A stretch of DNA of 13,289 bases from Methanobrevibacter_A sp964547125 (GCA_964547125.1 CAZJLS010000050.1:1-13289), one strand, 5' to 3'. Shown: positions 6,326 to 13,289, numbered from the stretch's first letter. The notes: a model not told the origin generated them from the letters alone. Program-made: numbers and translations.

Positions 6326-8395
6326 ATGATAACAAATGAATTTGAAGAGTTAATAAACAAAAATATTGATAAATTAATCAATAAACATTATAATACTGGT
6401 AGTGATGAATTTTTAACAGAATTAAAAATGAGAATATGGGATTATGTTAATACTGTTTCAAAAGAAGGTGTTGATGCTGAAAAATTAGAGGAAATAATAA
6501 ACAATATTAACAATCCTGAGGAATTTATAAAAGAAACATATAATCCTGAATACAAATGGGAATTAAATAAAATTGTATCTGAGGATTTGTGTAGTAAATG
6601 TGGGACTTGTAGTATAGTATGTCCTAATGGACTTATTGATTTCACAGATCATCCAAGTATACATGAAGAATGTTTACGTAATGGTAATGGAATGTGTTTT
6701 GAAGTTTGCCCAAGAACTTATTCTGCAGGACACCAAATAAGTATAAGAACTAAATTAAAAGAGGATTATTATTATGGCGATTCTGAAACAGAAGGACAAT
6801 CTGGAGGTGTAGTAACAAGTTTCCTAGAAAAACTATTAGATGATGGTGAAATTGATGGAGCTATTGTAGTTGGTGGTGAAAAATGGAAACCAGTAAGTAT
6901 GCTAGTGCAAAATAGTGAAGCATTAAAAGATACAAGAAAAAGTAAATACACAATATCTTCAATGGAAGCAATGAAAGAGGCAGGAAGATTAGGACTAAAA
7001 ACAGTTGCTATTGTAGGACTTCCATGCCAAATTTCAGGGCTACGAAAACTCCAATACTTCCCTTATATTGCAAAACATGATTGGGAAAGAGGAAAAAACG
7101 GGGAACCAGTTAAACTTCCGGAAATCAAATATTTATTAGGTTTATTCTGTACTGGAAAATTTGATTATGAAAGTGTGAGAAAAGCACTCAAAGAAGAAAA
7201 TATAAACATAAATGATGTATTAAAATTCAATGTTGCAGGACCAAGCTTACAAGTAACAACAAAAGAAAAAACATATAAAATTAAATTAAATGAATTAACA
7301 ATGAGTCCTGGATGTTTAATGTGTCGTGATTTTGATGCAAAACTTGCAGATATAAGTTTTGGTGAAAAAGGTTCAGAATCAAAATATACAACAATAATCA
7401 TACGAAGCCAAAAAGGTGAAATAATAAAAAAATATTTCAATTTAAAAGAAGGAGTCAAAGTAGAAGAAATTACAAAAATGGAAGATTTCAAAAGAAAAAG
7501 ATTCAACAAAGAAGTAGAAAAAAGAAAAAATGAAAATAAATACAATTCATTCTATTACTTAGGAGATCATGGTGGAGTAGGATACGGACAAAATGGTTAC
7601 AATTTCATAAGATACAAAAGTTCTGCTTCTGGATACTATAATCCAGAGGATGTAATAAAAATTGCAGAAATAGTTAAAAAATATGATGGAATTGTTAAAT
7701 TAACAAATCGTGCAGAATTTGAATTGCAAGAAATTAAACCAGAATATGTTGAAGATTTAATAGAAGATTTAAATAACACACCATTTGTAAATGGTAGTGA
7801 AGGACCTCTTGTACGTTCTACATTAGCATGTCCGGGTAAAGGACATTGCCTACTTGGTTTAATAGATACAACTGCATTAAATGAGAAAGTTGAATCATTC
7901 TATGCTGAAAGACCAGCAACATACAAATTCAAAGTAGCAATTTCAGGCTGTCCTAATAAATGTGTAAGGCCATCTGTCACAGATTTCGGTATTAATGGTG
8001 TTAAATTCCCAGTAACTAATGATAAAAAATGTAATGGTTGTGGTCGTTGTCAAGATGTTTGTAAAGTTGAGGCTATAGAAGTTAGAGGAGATACTTCTAT
8101 AATCAATAAGGATGTATGTATTGGATGTGGTAAATGTGTTGGGGCATGTCCTCATGATGCAAAAGATGTGATATTTGAAGGTTATTCATTATTTATTGGT
8201 GGAAAAAGTGGTAGAAAAGTAGTTGAAGGTTCACAATTATTTGTGGAAACTGAAGAAGAGCTACTTAAAACATTAGATAATGTATTAAAGTTATATGATA
8301 AATATGGTGAAAAACCTCAAAAAGAACGTTTAGCAGATACAATGAAACGAGTAGGTGTAGTTTCATTTTTAAATGAGCTTAATAATATGGATTAA
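6326..8395 (+). CDS. fsr: Coenzyme F420-dependent sulfite reductase (Fsr)
   Basis: 689-residue cytoplasmic enzyme reducing sulfite to sulfide with F420H2, used by methanogens to detoxify sulfite and obtain sulfur. Order of parts: residues 1-80, helical extension; 81-130, ferredoxin-like segment (C89, C92, C95, C99, C116, C124, C128); about 140-405, FrhB/FpoF-type F420H2:FAD oxidoreductase (GLPCQISGLRKLQYF near 231-245); about 405-560, sulfite reductase half with siroheme-4Fe-4S ligands C502-x5-C508 and C542-x3-C546 and basic residues in TNR (460-462), VRST (496-499) and PNKC; 565-612, two inserted 4Fe-4S motifs (C569/572/575/579, C598/601/604/608). This matches the Methanocaldococcus Fsr plan closely; that protein is about 620 residues, so the extra N-terminus is unusual. 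The ATG follows GAGGT by five bases, supporting this long start. No catalytic motif is missing. Confidence 0.93.
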   Translation: MITNEFEELINKNIDKLINKHYNTGSDEFLTELKMRIWDYVNTVSKEGVDAEKLEEIINNINNPEEFIKETYNPEYKWELNKIVSEDLCSKCGTCSIVCPNGLIDFTDHPSIHEECLRNGNGMCFEVCPRTYSAGHQISIRTKLKEDYYYGDSETEGQSGGVVTSFLEKLLDDGEIDGAIVVGGEKWKPVSMLVQNSEALKDTRKSKYTISSMEAMKEAGRLGLKTVAIVGLPCQISGLRKLQYFPYIAKHDWERGKNGEPVKLPEIKYLLGLFCTGKFDYESVRKALKEENININDVLKFNVAGPSLQVTTKEKTYKIKLNELTMSPGCLMCRDFDAKLADISFGEKGSESKYTTIIIRSQKGEIIKKYFNLKEGVKVEEITKMEDFKRKRFNKEVEKRKNENKYNSFYYLGDHGGVGYGQNGYNFIRYKSSASGYYNPEDVIKIAEIVKKYDGIVKLTNRAEFELQEIKPEYVEDLIEDLNNTPFVNGSEGPLVRSTLACPGKGHCLLGLIDTTALNEKVESFYAERPATYKFKVAISGCPNKCVRPSVTDFGINGVKFPVTNDKKCNGCGRCQDVCKVEAIEVRGDTSIINKDVCIGCGKCVGACPHDAKDVIFEGYSLFIGGKSGRKVVEGSQLFVETEEELLKTLDNVLKLYDKYGEKPQKERLADTMKRVGVVSFLNELNNMD

Positions 8396-8400
8396 GCTCT

Positions 8401-8450
8401 TTATTTTATTTAGAACATATTTCTTTTTCTTTCATTTTTTATTTTATTTA
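8401..8450 (+). terminator. T-rich termination region after fsr
   Basis: Several T-tracts (TTTATTTTATTT, TTTCTTTTTCTTTC, TTTTTTATTTTATTT) follow the fsr stop at once, without a hairpin, as is usual for archaeal termination. Confidence 0.5.
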
Positions 8451-8486
8451 ATAAAATAATTAATAGTAAGTTTTTTTTATTTATTC

Positions 8487-8497
8487 ACATATATTAT
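8487..8497 (+). promoter_or_regulatory. Putative promoter of rnc
   Basis: ACATATATTAT is a TATA-like element about 35-45 bases upstream of the RNase III ATG at 8531, predicting a leader of about 10-15 bases. Only a weak GTGG near 8522-8526 could act as ribosome site. Other AT-rich strings nearby could serve instead. Confidence 0.3.
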
Positions 8498-8530
8498 TAC
8501 TTTTGGTAAATTTTTTTTTATTGTGGTATT

Positions 8531-9202
8531 ATGGAAAAATTATTAGAAAAATTTGAAATTAAACCTAATAATCTAAAATATTATGAAATAGCTTTCACTC
8601 ATTCATCTTATGCGACAAATAATGATTTAGATTATAACTATGAAAGATTAGAGTTTCTTGGAGACACTGTATTAAGTACTCTTGTCTCCGTATATTTATA
8701 TAAAATGCATCCTGAATTCGGTGAAGGAAAACTTACAAAAATACGTGCGAATTATGTATGTCAACAAGCATTAATTGTTTATTCTCACCGTTATGATTTA
8801 GATAAGTATATTAAAATAAATTTGGATGATAAAAGAATAACTGATAATGAAGTAATAAGTATAACTGCCGATGTTTTTGAATCATTTATTGGTGCATTAT
8901 ACTTGGATAAAGGAATAGATGATGTGGATGATTTTCTTAAAAAAACTGTATATCCATATATTGAGCAGAAAAGAATTTTCTTTTATGATTATAAATCAAC
9001 ATTAAAAGAGTATGCTGATGTTAATGAGGCTGAAATTGAATATATTGTTATGAAAGAGTATGGTTTACCTCATGATAAAACATTTATTATAAAAGTTCAT
9101 GTAAATGGTGAGAAATTAGGTGTAGGTAAAGGTAAAAATAAAAAAGATGCAGAACAAGAAGCTGCTAAAAAAGCATTGGCTAAATTAGGTGTTGAGGGTT
9201 AA
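8531..9202 (+). CDS. rnc: Ribonuclease III
   Basis: 223-residue double-strand-specific endoribonuclease of bacterial type. The catalytic domain (residues about 1-148) has the signature ERLEFLGD at 38-45 and DVFESFIGA at 114-122, giving E38, E41, D45, D114 and E117, the same numbering as the E. coli metal ligands. The double-stranded RNA-binding domain (about 152-222) ends with GKGKNKKDAEQEAAKKALAKL. Full length, complete active site, so presumably active in rRNA or other structured RNA processing. Most archaea lack this enzyme and use other nucleases; its presence is known in Methanobacteriaceae and was probably acquired from bacteria (established for the lineage; transfer direction inferred). 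The next gene starts five bases after its stop, suggesting coupling. Confidence 0.95.
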   Translation: MEKLLEKFEIKPNNLKYYEIAFTHSSYATNNDLDYNYERLEFLGDTVLSTLVSVYLYKMHPEFGEGKLTKIRANYVCQQALIVYSHRYDLDKYIKINLDDKRITDNEVISITADVFESFIGALYLDKGIDDVDDFLKKTVYPYIEQKRIFFYDYKSTLKEYADVNEAEIEYIVMKEYGLPHDKTFIIKVHVNGEKLGVGKGKNKKDAEQEAAKKALAKLGVEG

Positions 9203-9206
9203 AAAA

Positions 9207-9575
9207 ATGACGAATTTAGATAAAGATAATCTTATTAATGCTTTAAATGAGATGGAAAATGATTTACGTTTATATCCAATAGAAGATGGTTTGGAAGATG
9301 ATATAATTGATTATATCGATGGGAAAGAATTGTCTGAATTTGAAAAATTGGATTTAGAAAATAGAATTGAGGAATTCTTTTATTGCACACAATTAAAATG
9401 CAGAACTAATGCTTCTTTTTTTGCTAATGGTTTTGAAGTATTTTTCACAAATATAGATATTGATTTGAGGAAATTAATACATTTAAAGGATTCTTTTCCT
9501 AAGTTCAATAAGATTGAGGTTATAAGTGAAACTGAACAAGGTTTTAATATGCTTGGTGTTCGTTTAAGTTTATAA
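9207..9575 (+). CDS. Hypothetical acidic protein coupled to RNase III
   Basis: 122 residues from the ATG at 9207, which has a ribosome site GAGGG at 9194-9198 inside the end of rnc; a longer reading from 9189 would start before that site and overlap rnc, so it is rejected. I do not recognise the family. The first ~60 residues are highly acidic and helical (EMENDLRLYPIEDGLEDDII), the rest looks alpha/beta with FFANGFEVFFTNIDIDLRKL. No membrane segment, no Cys cluster. The five-base spacing after rnc predicts co-expression; a role with RNA or RNase III is only a positional guess. Confidence 0.75.
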   Translation: MTNLDKDNLINALNEMENDLRLYPIEDGLEDDIIDYIDGKELSEFEKLDLENRIEEFFYCTQLKCRTNASFFANGFEVFFTNIDIDLRKLIHLKDSFPKFNKIEVISETEQGFNMLGVRLSL

Positions 9576-9608
9576 TTTTTTTATCTTTTGTTGGAAGTAT
9601 ACTTCCGA
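9576..9608 (+). terminator. T-tract plus perfect palindrome after the rnc operon
   Basis: T-tracts (9576-9589) follow the stop codon directly. The stem TTGGAAG (9591-9597) then pairs with CTTCCGA (9602-9608) around a TATA loop, with one G-U pair in RNA. The inner 14 bases GGAAGTATACTTCC (9593-9606) are a perfect DNA palindrome, so it could instead be an operator for the downstream operon. Confidence 0.4.
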
Positions 9609-9848
9609 TAATATTTTTAGAAAAAAATAAATAACTATTAAAAACACAGATTTAGAAAAACTAAAAATTAAAATAAAAAACCTTAAGAATTAATTCAATC
9701 ATTTACTCTTCAATTAATAGATTTAAAATAAAATGGAGAATAAATATTGGATTTTTATTTAAAAAAAGTTTAAATACTAAAAAATTCATAAGTTATAACG
9801 ATATTATTATAATATTCTTCAATTTTTTTTTATGAGGCGCTATTAATT
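9609..9848. other. AT-rich intergenic region upstream of the membrane-protein operon
   Basis: No coding frame is seen on either strand. It holds the promoter-like element at 9761-9776 and, near its end, the ribosome site GAGG (9834-9837) of the next gene. Nothing else stands out. Confidence 0.6.
9761..9776 (+). promoter_or_regulatory. Putative BRE/TATA promoter of the half-transporter/TIR/U32 operon
   Basis: AAAAAAAG (BRE-like purines, 9761-9768) directly followed by TTTAAATA (9769-9776) is a textbook archaeal arrangement. Transcription would start near 9797-9800, giving a leader of about 50 bases with GAGG before the ATG at 9849. Confidence 0.5.
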
Positions 9849-10115
9849 ATGTTGGAACAATACATTCCATTTTTGGGATTAATAATATTTGGAAATATAG
9901 AAAACTTAATACTCTCATCACAAGGAGTAGTAGCAGGAGCAAATCCACTAAAACTTGCATTACTAAGTATTGCTGTGGTAATTATTTGGTTATTTATTGG
10001 AACAGTTGGAACACAAATTGCAATGCAATATGCACATATCATAGAATTTATTGGAGGTCTAGCAATATTTATTCTAGGTTTACAAGCTATGATTGAATCA
10101 GTAAGAGGAGAATAA
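9849..10115 (+). CDS. Small 3-TM membrane protein, half-MntP/LysE-like (copy 1)
   Basis: 88 residues forming three predicted membrane segments: about 8-28 (GLIIFGNIENLILSSQG), 34-54 and 66-84 (FIGGLAIFILGLQAMIES). The order of a polar acid/amide motif in TM1, a Gly-rich TM2 and an 'IGG...ILGL..miE' TM3 resembles one half of manganese exporter MntP (DUF204) or other LysE-superfamily proteins, which are built from two such 3-TM repeats. It would then need a partner, and its tandem paralogue (about two-thirds identical) is the obvious one. In MntP a key TM1 Asp is used; here the position appears to be Asn/Glu. Family placement is by eye and moderate. Promoter and GAGG site upstream; the next ATG follows after five bases. 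Confidence 0.75.
   Translation: MLEQYIPFLGLIIFGNIENLILSSQGVVAGANPLKLALLSIAVVIIWLFIGTVGTQIAMQYAHIIEFIGGLAIFILGLQAMIESVRGE
9876..9910 (+). repeat. 35-base direct repeat, copy in first membrane gene
   Basis: Identical over 35 bases to 10151-10185 in the paralogous gene; encodes the TM1 core GLIIFGNIENL. A second shared block of 24 bases lies at 10062-10085 and 10337-10360 (TM3). Confidence 0.9.
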
Positions 10116-10120
10116 GTCTT

Positions 10121-10390
10121 ATGAGTGATGTAGATGTAAGCCATTTTGCAGGATTAATAATATTTGGAAATATAGAAAACTTAATTTTAGCATCACAAGG
10201 TGCAGTTGCACATGTAAATCCAATTATTCTTGCAATATTAAGTTTAATTGCAGTAAGTATGTGGTTAGCAATAGGAACATTCGGAACAAGAGTAGCAATA
10301 AAATATGCAAGACATATAAACTTCATAGGCGGACTCGCAATATTTATTCTAGGTTTACAATCAATGCTTGAAGCCTTTGGAATATTATAG
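10121..10390 (+). CDS. Small 3-TM membrane protein, half-MntP/LysE-like (copy 2)
   Basis: 89-residue paralogue of the preceding gene, with the same three-segment plan: about 9-29 (GLIIFGNIENLILASQG), 35-55 and 68-86. The ends of TM1 and TM3 are identical to copy 1, while TM2 and the loops differ. Copy 2 has more basic residues in the loop before TM3 (RVAIKYARH, against QIAMQYAHI in copy 1), and the N-terminus MSDVDVSH is acidic. Such differences in charge are how paired half-transporters set opposite membrane orientation, so a heterodimer with antiparallel topology is a reasonable inference. GGAG near the end of copy 1 can serve as ribosome site. Substrate unknown; a metal ion or small cation is the family-based guess. 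Confidence 0.75.
   Translation: MSDVDVSHFAGLIIFGNIENLILASQGAVAHVNPIILAILSLIAVSMWLAIGTFGTRVAIKYARHINFIGGLAIFILGLQSMLEAFGIL
10151..10185 (+). repeat. 35-base direct repeat, copy in second membrane gene
   Basis: Second copy of the exact repeat at 9876-9910. Third positions are also identical, which points to recent duplication or gene conversion rather than protein-level constraint alone. Confidence 0.9.
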
Positions 10391-10408
10391 TTTAAAAATA
10401 AGATAAAT

Positions 10409-10801
10409 ATGTTTGAAGATGATAAAATCTACAATCTCCTAATAACAAGGGGAGAAAATGATAAAAATAATGAATATGCACAATTTACAGAAAAATTATA
10501 TTCAAGACCAGATTTTTTATGGAAAGAAACTGCAATAGGAACAACAGATTATAATATAGTCCCAGAAACATTTTTTGAAGATATAGATGCAATAATATTG
10601 CTATCTGGTTTATATGAAGATAATAAAGAACAAATGGATAAAATTGTAAAAATTGCAGAAGATAAAAACATAACTCTGGTACTAGTAAGACCATTTGGAA
10701 TGGAAGAAGTTCCATTAGAATTAGAAAAATACTCTGATGGTATTGTAGGATGGAATGCTGCCTGTATAATTGATATGATAAAAAGTACTGACGATTTATA
10801 A
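10409..10801 (+). CDS. TIR-like domain protein (ThsB/MTH538 type)
   Basis: 130-residue single-domain soluble protein. AIILLSGLYEDN (residues 61-72), LVLVRPFGMEEVPLELEK (90-107) and IVGWNAACIIDMI (112-124) match the pattern 'vvvllSgmY...', 'i.vRPwG.e.vP..l' and 'iVgWN..sIv.ai' of the ThsB/MTH538 TIR-like family (DUF1863). Members include the sensor ThsB of Thoeris phage defence, which makes a cyclic ADP-ribose signal, and methanogen proteins of unknown role. The usual catalytic Glu in the helix after the 'SgmY' motif seems replaced by a hydrophobic residue (near I79), by eye only. No ThsA effector is in the window. It lies 18 bases after the half-transporter pair and four bases before the U32 gene, so all four are probably one operon. 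Confidence 0.7.
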   Translation: MFEDDKIYNLLITRGENDKNNEYAQFTEKLYSRPDFLWKETAIGTTDYNIVPETFFEDIDAIILLSGLYEDNKEQMDKIVKIAEDKNITLVLVRPFGMEEVPLELEKYSDGIVGWNAACIIDMIKSTDDL

Positions 10802-10805
10802 AAAA

Positions 10806-13289
10806 ATGTTAACTGAACTTTTAGCACCTGCAGGATCATATGAAATATTAGTAGTGGCAATAAATGCTGGAGCCAATGCAGTTTATATTGCAGGTCGTAG
10901 ATATGGTGCAAGAGCATTTGCACATAATTTTACAAGTGAAGAATTAGAAAAAGCAGTGGAATATGCACATTTGAATGGTGCACAAGTACACATCACAGTT
11001 AATACTCTTTTTAATAGTGAAGAAATTTTAGAAGTCCTAAAATATACTCAATTTTTATACCGTATTGGTGTTGACGCGGTTATTGTACAAGATTTGGGAT
11101 TATTATATCTTCTTAAACGTTTCCTCCCAGATTTAAATGTTCATTCTTCAACCCAAATGACACTACGTGACTACGAAAGTTTAATATGGGCCAGTGAAAA
11201 TGGAGTTAAAAGAATAATCCTCCCACGTGAATTAAGCACAAAAGAAATTAAAAAAATACATGAAAGATTAGAAGAAGATAATATTAATTTAGATTTAGAA
11301 GTATTTGGACATGGTAGTTTATGTTACTGCATATCTGGAGATTGTTATATGTCAAGTTATATGCATGGACGAAGTGCAAATCGAGGAGCATGCTCACAAC
11401 CATGTAGAAGCCAATATAGATTAAAATATAAAAATAAAAATATTAGTAATGGCTGTTTAATTTCAACACATGATTTAGCAACATATAAAAATCTTAAAGA
11501 AATAAGTGATGCAGGTGTAAAAAGTTTAAAAATTGAAGGAAGATTAAAATCAGAAGATTATGTTGCAACAGTTGTAAAAACATATCACACTCTTATGGAA
11601 AGTATGGATAAACCTTTAGATACAAATGTATTTAATGAATTAAACCAAAATATGGACTTAACTTTTAATAGATATTATACAAAGGGCTATATACTTGATG
11701 ATGCTCCAGGGGATGTAATGGGTCGTGAATCAAGTTATCATCAAGGTTTATACCTTGGAGACATTGTTAAAATTGATGGTGAAGAAGTAACTATCAAATT
11801 CAACTCCCCCGACCATCCAGTACTTATTAATGGTGATGGTATAGGATTTAAAAATCGTGGAAAAATACGTGGAATATATATAGATAACATAGTAAGTCAA
11901 AATGATGAAGAAATTATTATAAAAACCACACGTGAAGTTTACGTAGGTAATGAAGTTTACATAAGTTACAGTAAACAAGTACATGATAGTGTTAAAAAAT
12001 ATAAAAAAGAACAAATACAATCAAATATTCCATTATCACTTGATGTAAGTGTAAATAGTAAAGATAAAATAGTGATTAATGCAAGCTTCCAAGTAAATAA
12101 TACAAACATAAGTTATGGTTACAAATCTAAAGAAAAAATAGAAGAAGCACAAAAAAGACCAACAACACCTGAATTAATAGAAAAACAACTACAAAAAACA
12201 GGGAACACTCCATTCTATATAAAAAACATAAGAACAGAAATACCAGAAAACATATTCATACCAATAGGCCAAATAAACAAAATAAGAAGAGAACTAATAA
12301 AAAAAGGAAAAGACCTCTTACTAGAACATTACAAACCAAACACCCAAGAAGCAGAAAACAAAAGAACAACAATAAAACAATTCATAAAAAAACATAAAAA
12401 CACAAAACAAAACAAAAAAACAAGTTATCTAGGAATAAACATCATAATAAACAACATTGAACAACTAAAAACAATAAACAAATACCAAATAAATAAAATA
12501 TACTACGACCCAACATACACATACAAAAACAAAAAAGAATTCTTCAAAAACCTAGAAAATGAGCTAGAACAAGCACAAAACATAGCCTACGACAAAGAAA
12601 TAGTACTAACACTACCAAACTTCATATCAAATAATGACTTAAACAAAACAAAAACAATAATAGAAAAACTAAAAGAAAAAAACATAAATATTTCAATACA
12701 AGGAGACTCACCAGCACTACCGAAAATATTCAACACAACAATATATGGATCACACACACTAAATGTATGGAACAACTACACAACAAAAATACTCTCAGAT
12801 ACAGGATTTAAAGCACTAACAATATCAAACGAAATAAGCAAAGAAGAAATAAAAAACCTAATACAATACAACACTACAAACTGCCAAATGGAACTAATAG
12901 TATTCGGAAACCAAGAAATAATGACAACCAATGACAACTTCACAAAACTCAATGGCGGAAAAGAATTAAATCTAGAAACATATGACTACGCACTACTAGA
13001 AGACAAAAAACACAAATATAAATTTAAAATACTACAAGACTACAATGACAGAAGCCACTTCTTCAACACAGAATGCTTAAGTTTAATAGATGAAATAGAT
13101 GAAATAAAAAATTTAGGAATAGATAACATAACATTAGACTGTCGTTTCACATCCCCAAACTACTTAAACAAAATAGTGTCATTATATGTGCAAAGATTAG
13201 AAGAAGACAATCCAAAAATATCATACTTTGAAGAAATAAAAGGATTTTCAAACAGTAAACTAAACAAAGGAAACTTCACAACAGGAAGA
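10806..13289 (+). CDS. U32 family peptidase-like protein (3' end cut by window edge)
   Basis: Open from the ATG at 10806 to the last base: 828 codons with no stop, so the C-terminus lies outside. The start LTELLAPAGSYEILVVAINA is typical of U32 proteins. The U32 signature is at residues 165-201: EVFGHGSLC, then ISGDCYMSS, then RSANRGACSQPCR, with Cys residues that in relatives bind an Fe-S cluster. A collagenase-like DUF3656 region should follow, and the near-final GNFTTGR fits the end of such proteins. Bacterial relatives TrhP and RlhA hydroxylate tRNA and 23S rRNA rather than cut peptides, so RNA modification is a plausible role. Starts four bases after the TIR-like gene. Asn codons switch from about 28 AAT/4 AAC before 12150 to about 12 AAT/34 AAC after it. 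Confidence 0.88.
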   Translation, partial: MLTELLAPAGSYEILVVAINAGANAVYIAGRRYGARAFAHNFTSEELEKAVEYAHLNGAQVHITVNTLFNSEEILEVLKYTQFLYRIGVDAVIVQDLGLLYLLKRFLPDLNVHSSTQMTLRDYESLIWASENGVKRIILPRELSTKEIKKIHERLEEDNINLDLEVFGHGSLCYCISGDCYMSSYMHGRSANRGACSQPCRSQYRLKYKNKNISNGCLISTHDLATYKNLKEISDAGVKSLKIEGRLKSEDYVATVVKTYHTLMESMDKPLDTNVFNELNQNMDLTFNRYYTKGYILDDAPGDVMGRESSYHQGLYLGDIVKIDGEEVTIKFNSPDHPVLINGDGIGFKNRGKIRGIYIDNIVSQNDEEIIIKTTREVYVGNEVYISYSKQVHDSVKKYKKEQIQSNIPLSLDVSVNSKDKIVINASFQVNNTNISYGYKSKEKIEEAQKRPTTPELIEKQLQKTGNTPFYIKNIRTEIPENIFIPIGQINKIRRELIKKGKDLLLEHYKPNTQEAENKRTTIKQFIKKHKNTKQNKKTSYLGINIIINNIEQLKTINKYQINKIYYDPTYTYKNKKEFFKNLENELEQAQNIAYDKEIVLTLPNFISNNDLNKTKTIIEKLKEKNINISIQGDSPALPKIFNTTIYGSHTLNVWNNYTTKILSDTGFKALTISNEISKEEIKNLIQYNTTNCQMELIVFGNQEIMTTNDNFTKLNGGKELNLETYDYALLEDKKHKYKFKILQDYNDRSHFFNTECLSLIDEIDEIKNLGIDNITLDCRFTSPNYLNKIVSLYVQRLEEDNPKISYFEEIKGFSNSKLNKGNFTTGR

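Noticed and set aside
7165..7545. Open frames on the opposite strand of the large genes (for example opposite fsr and the U32 gene)
   Set aside because: They are low-complexity Phe/Leu/Ile/Ser-rich translations opposite well-supported genes and lack ribosome sites or recognisable motifs.
9189..9206. Longer start overlapping rnc for the 122-residue gene
   Set aside because: It begins before the GAGGG ribosome site; the ATG at 9207 is well spaced from it.
10409..10801. A complete Thoeris defence system
   Set aside because: No ThsA-like effector (Sirtuin/SLOG or similar) is present in the window.
1..13289. CRISPR array, insertion sequence or prophage
   Set aside because: No regularly spaced repeats, transposase, integrase or terminal inverted repeats were seen; the only clear repeats are in the two paralogous membrane genes.

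Overview
The window looks like a piece of a very AT-rich methanogenic archaeon of the order Methanobacteriales, most likely Methanosphaera or a close relative. This rests on the low G+C (roughly a quarter by eye), on archaeal TATA-type promoters, on an F420-dependent sulfite reductase (an enzyme of methanogens), and on a bacterial-type RNase III, which among archaea is known mainly from Methanobacteriaceae. The genus is inference; no rRNA or mcr gene is present.

Layout. 1-409: AT-rich non-coding DNA with a 10-N assembly gap (257-266) and, directly after it, a 52-base island of about 60% G+C that may be the end of a structured RNA. 410-3291: a same-strand cassette of a MATE exporter, a small flavodoxin and a short Old Yellow Enzyme-type reductase whose usual His pair is replaced by Asn; a radical SAM protein of the SPL family (3316-4197) follows. 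4194-4975 (minus): NAD kinase, split by a one-base shift in a homopolymer. 5034-5744: a TM1586-type nitroreductase, divergent from NAD kinase over one shared TATA region. 5779-6237 (minus): a hypothetical protein. 6326-8395: Fsr, an F420H2-dependent sulfite reductase with an unusual N-terminal helical extension. 8531-9575: RNase III and a coupled small unknown gene.

9849-13289: a tight co-directional set of two tandem paralogous 3-TM proteins (each like half of an MntP/LysE-type exporter), a small TIR-like protein of the ThsB/MTH538 type, and a U32-family protein that runs off the right edge. This is the best candidate for an undescribed functional unit: a duplicated half-transporter pair next to a TIR-like protein.

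Two themes link the genes. Redox and detoxification: Fsr turns toxic sulfite into usable sulfide with F420H2, and the flavodoxin, OYE-like reductase, nitroreductase and MATE pump suit reduction and export of small molecules in an anaerobic (gut-like) habitat. Second, the synonymous codon style changes sharply inside genes (AAT-type to AAC-type Asn codons), most clearly halfway through the U32 gene. All functional calls come from reading motifs by eye; no search was run.
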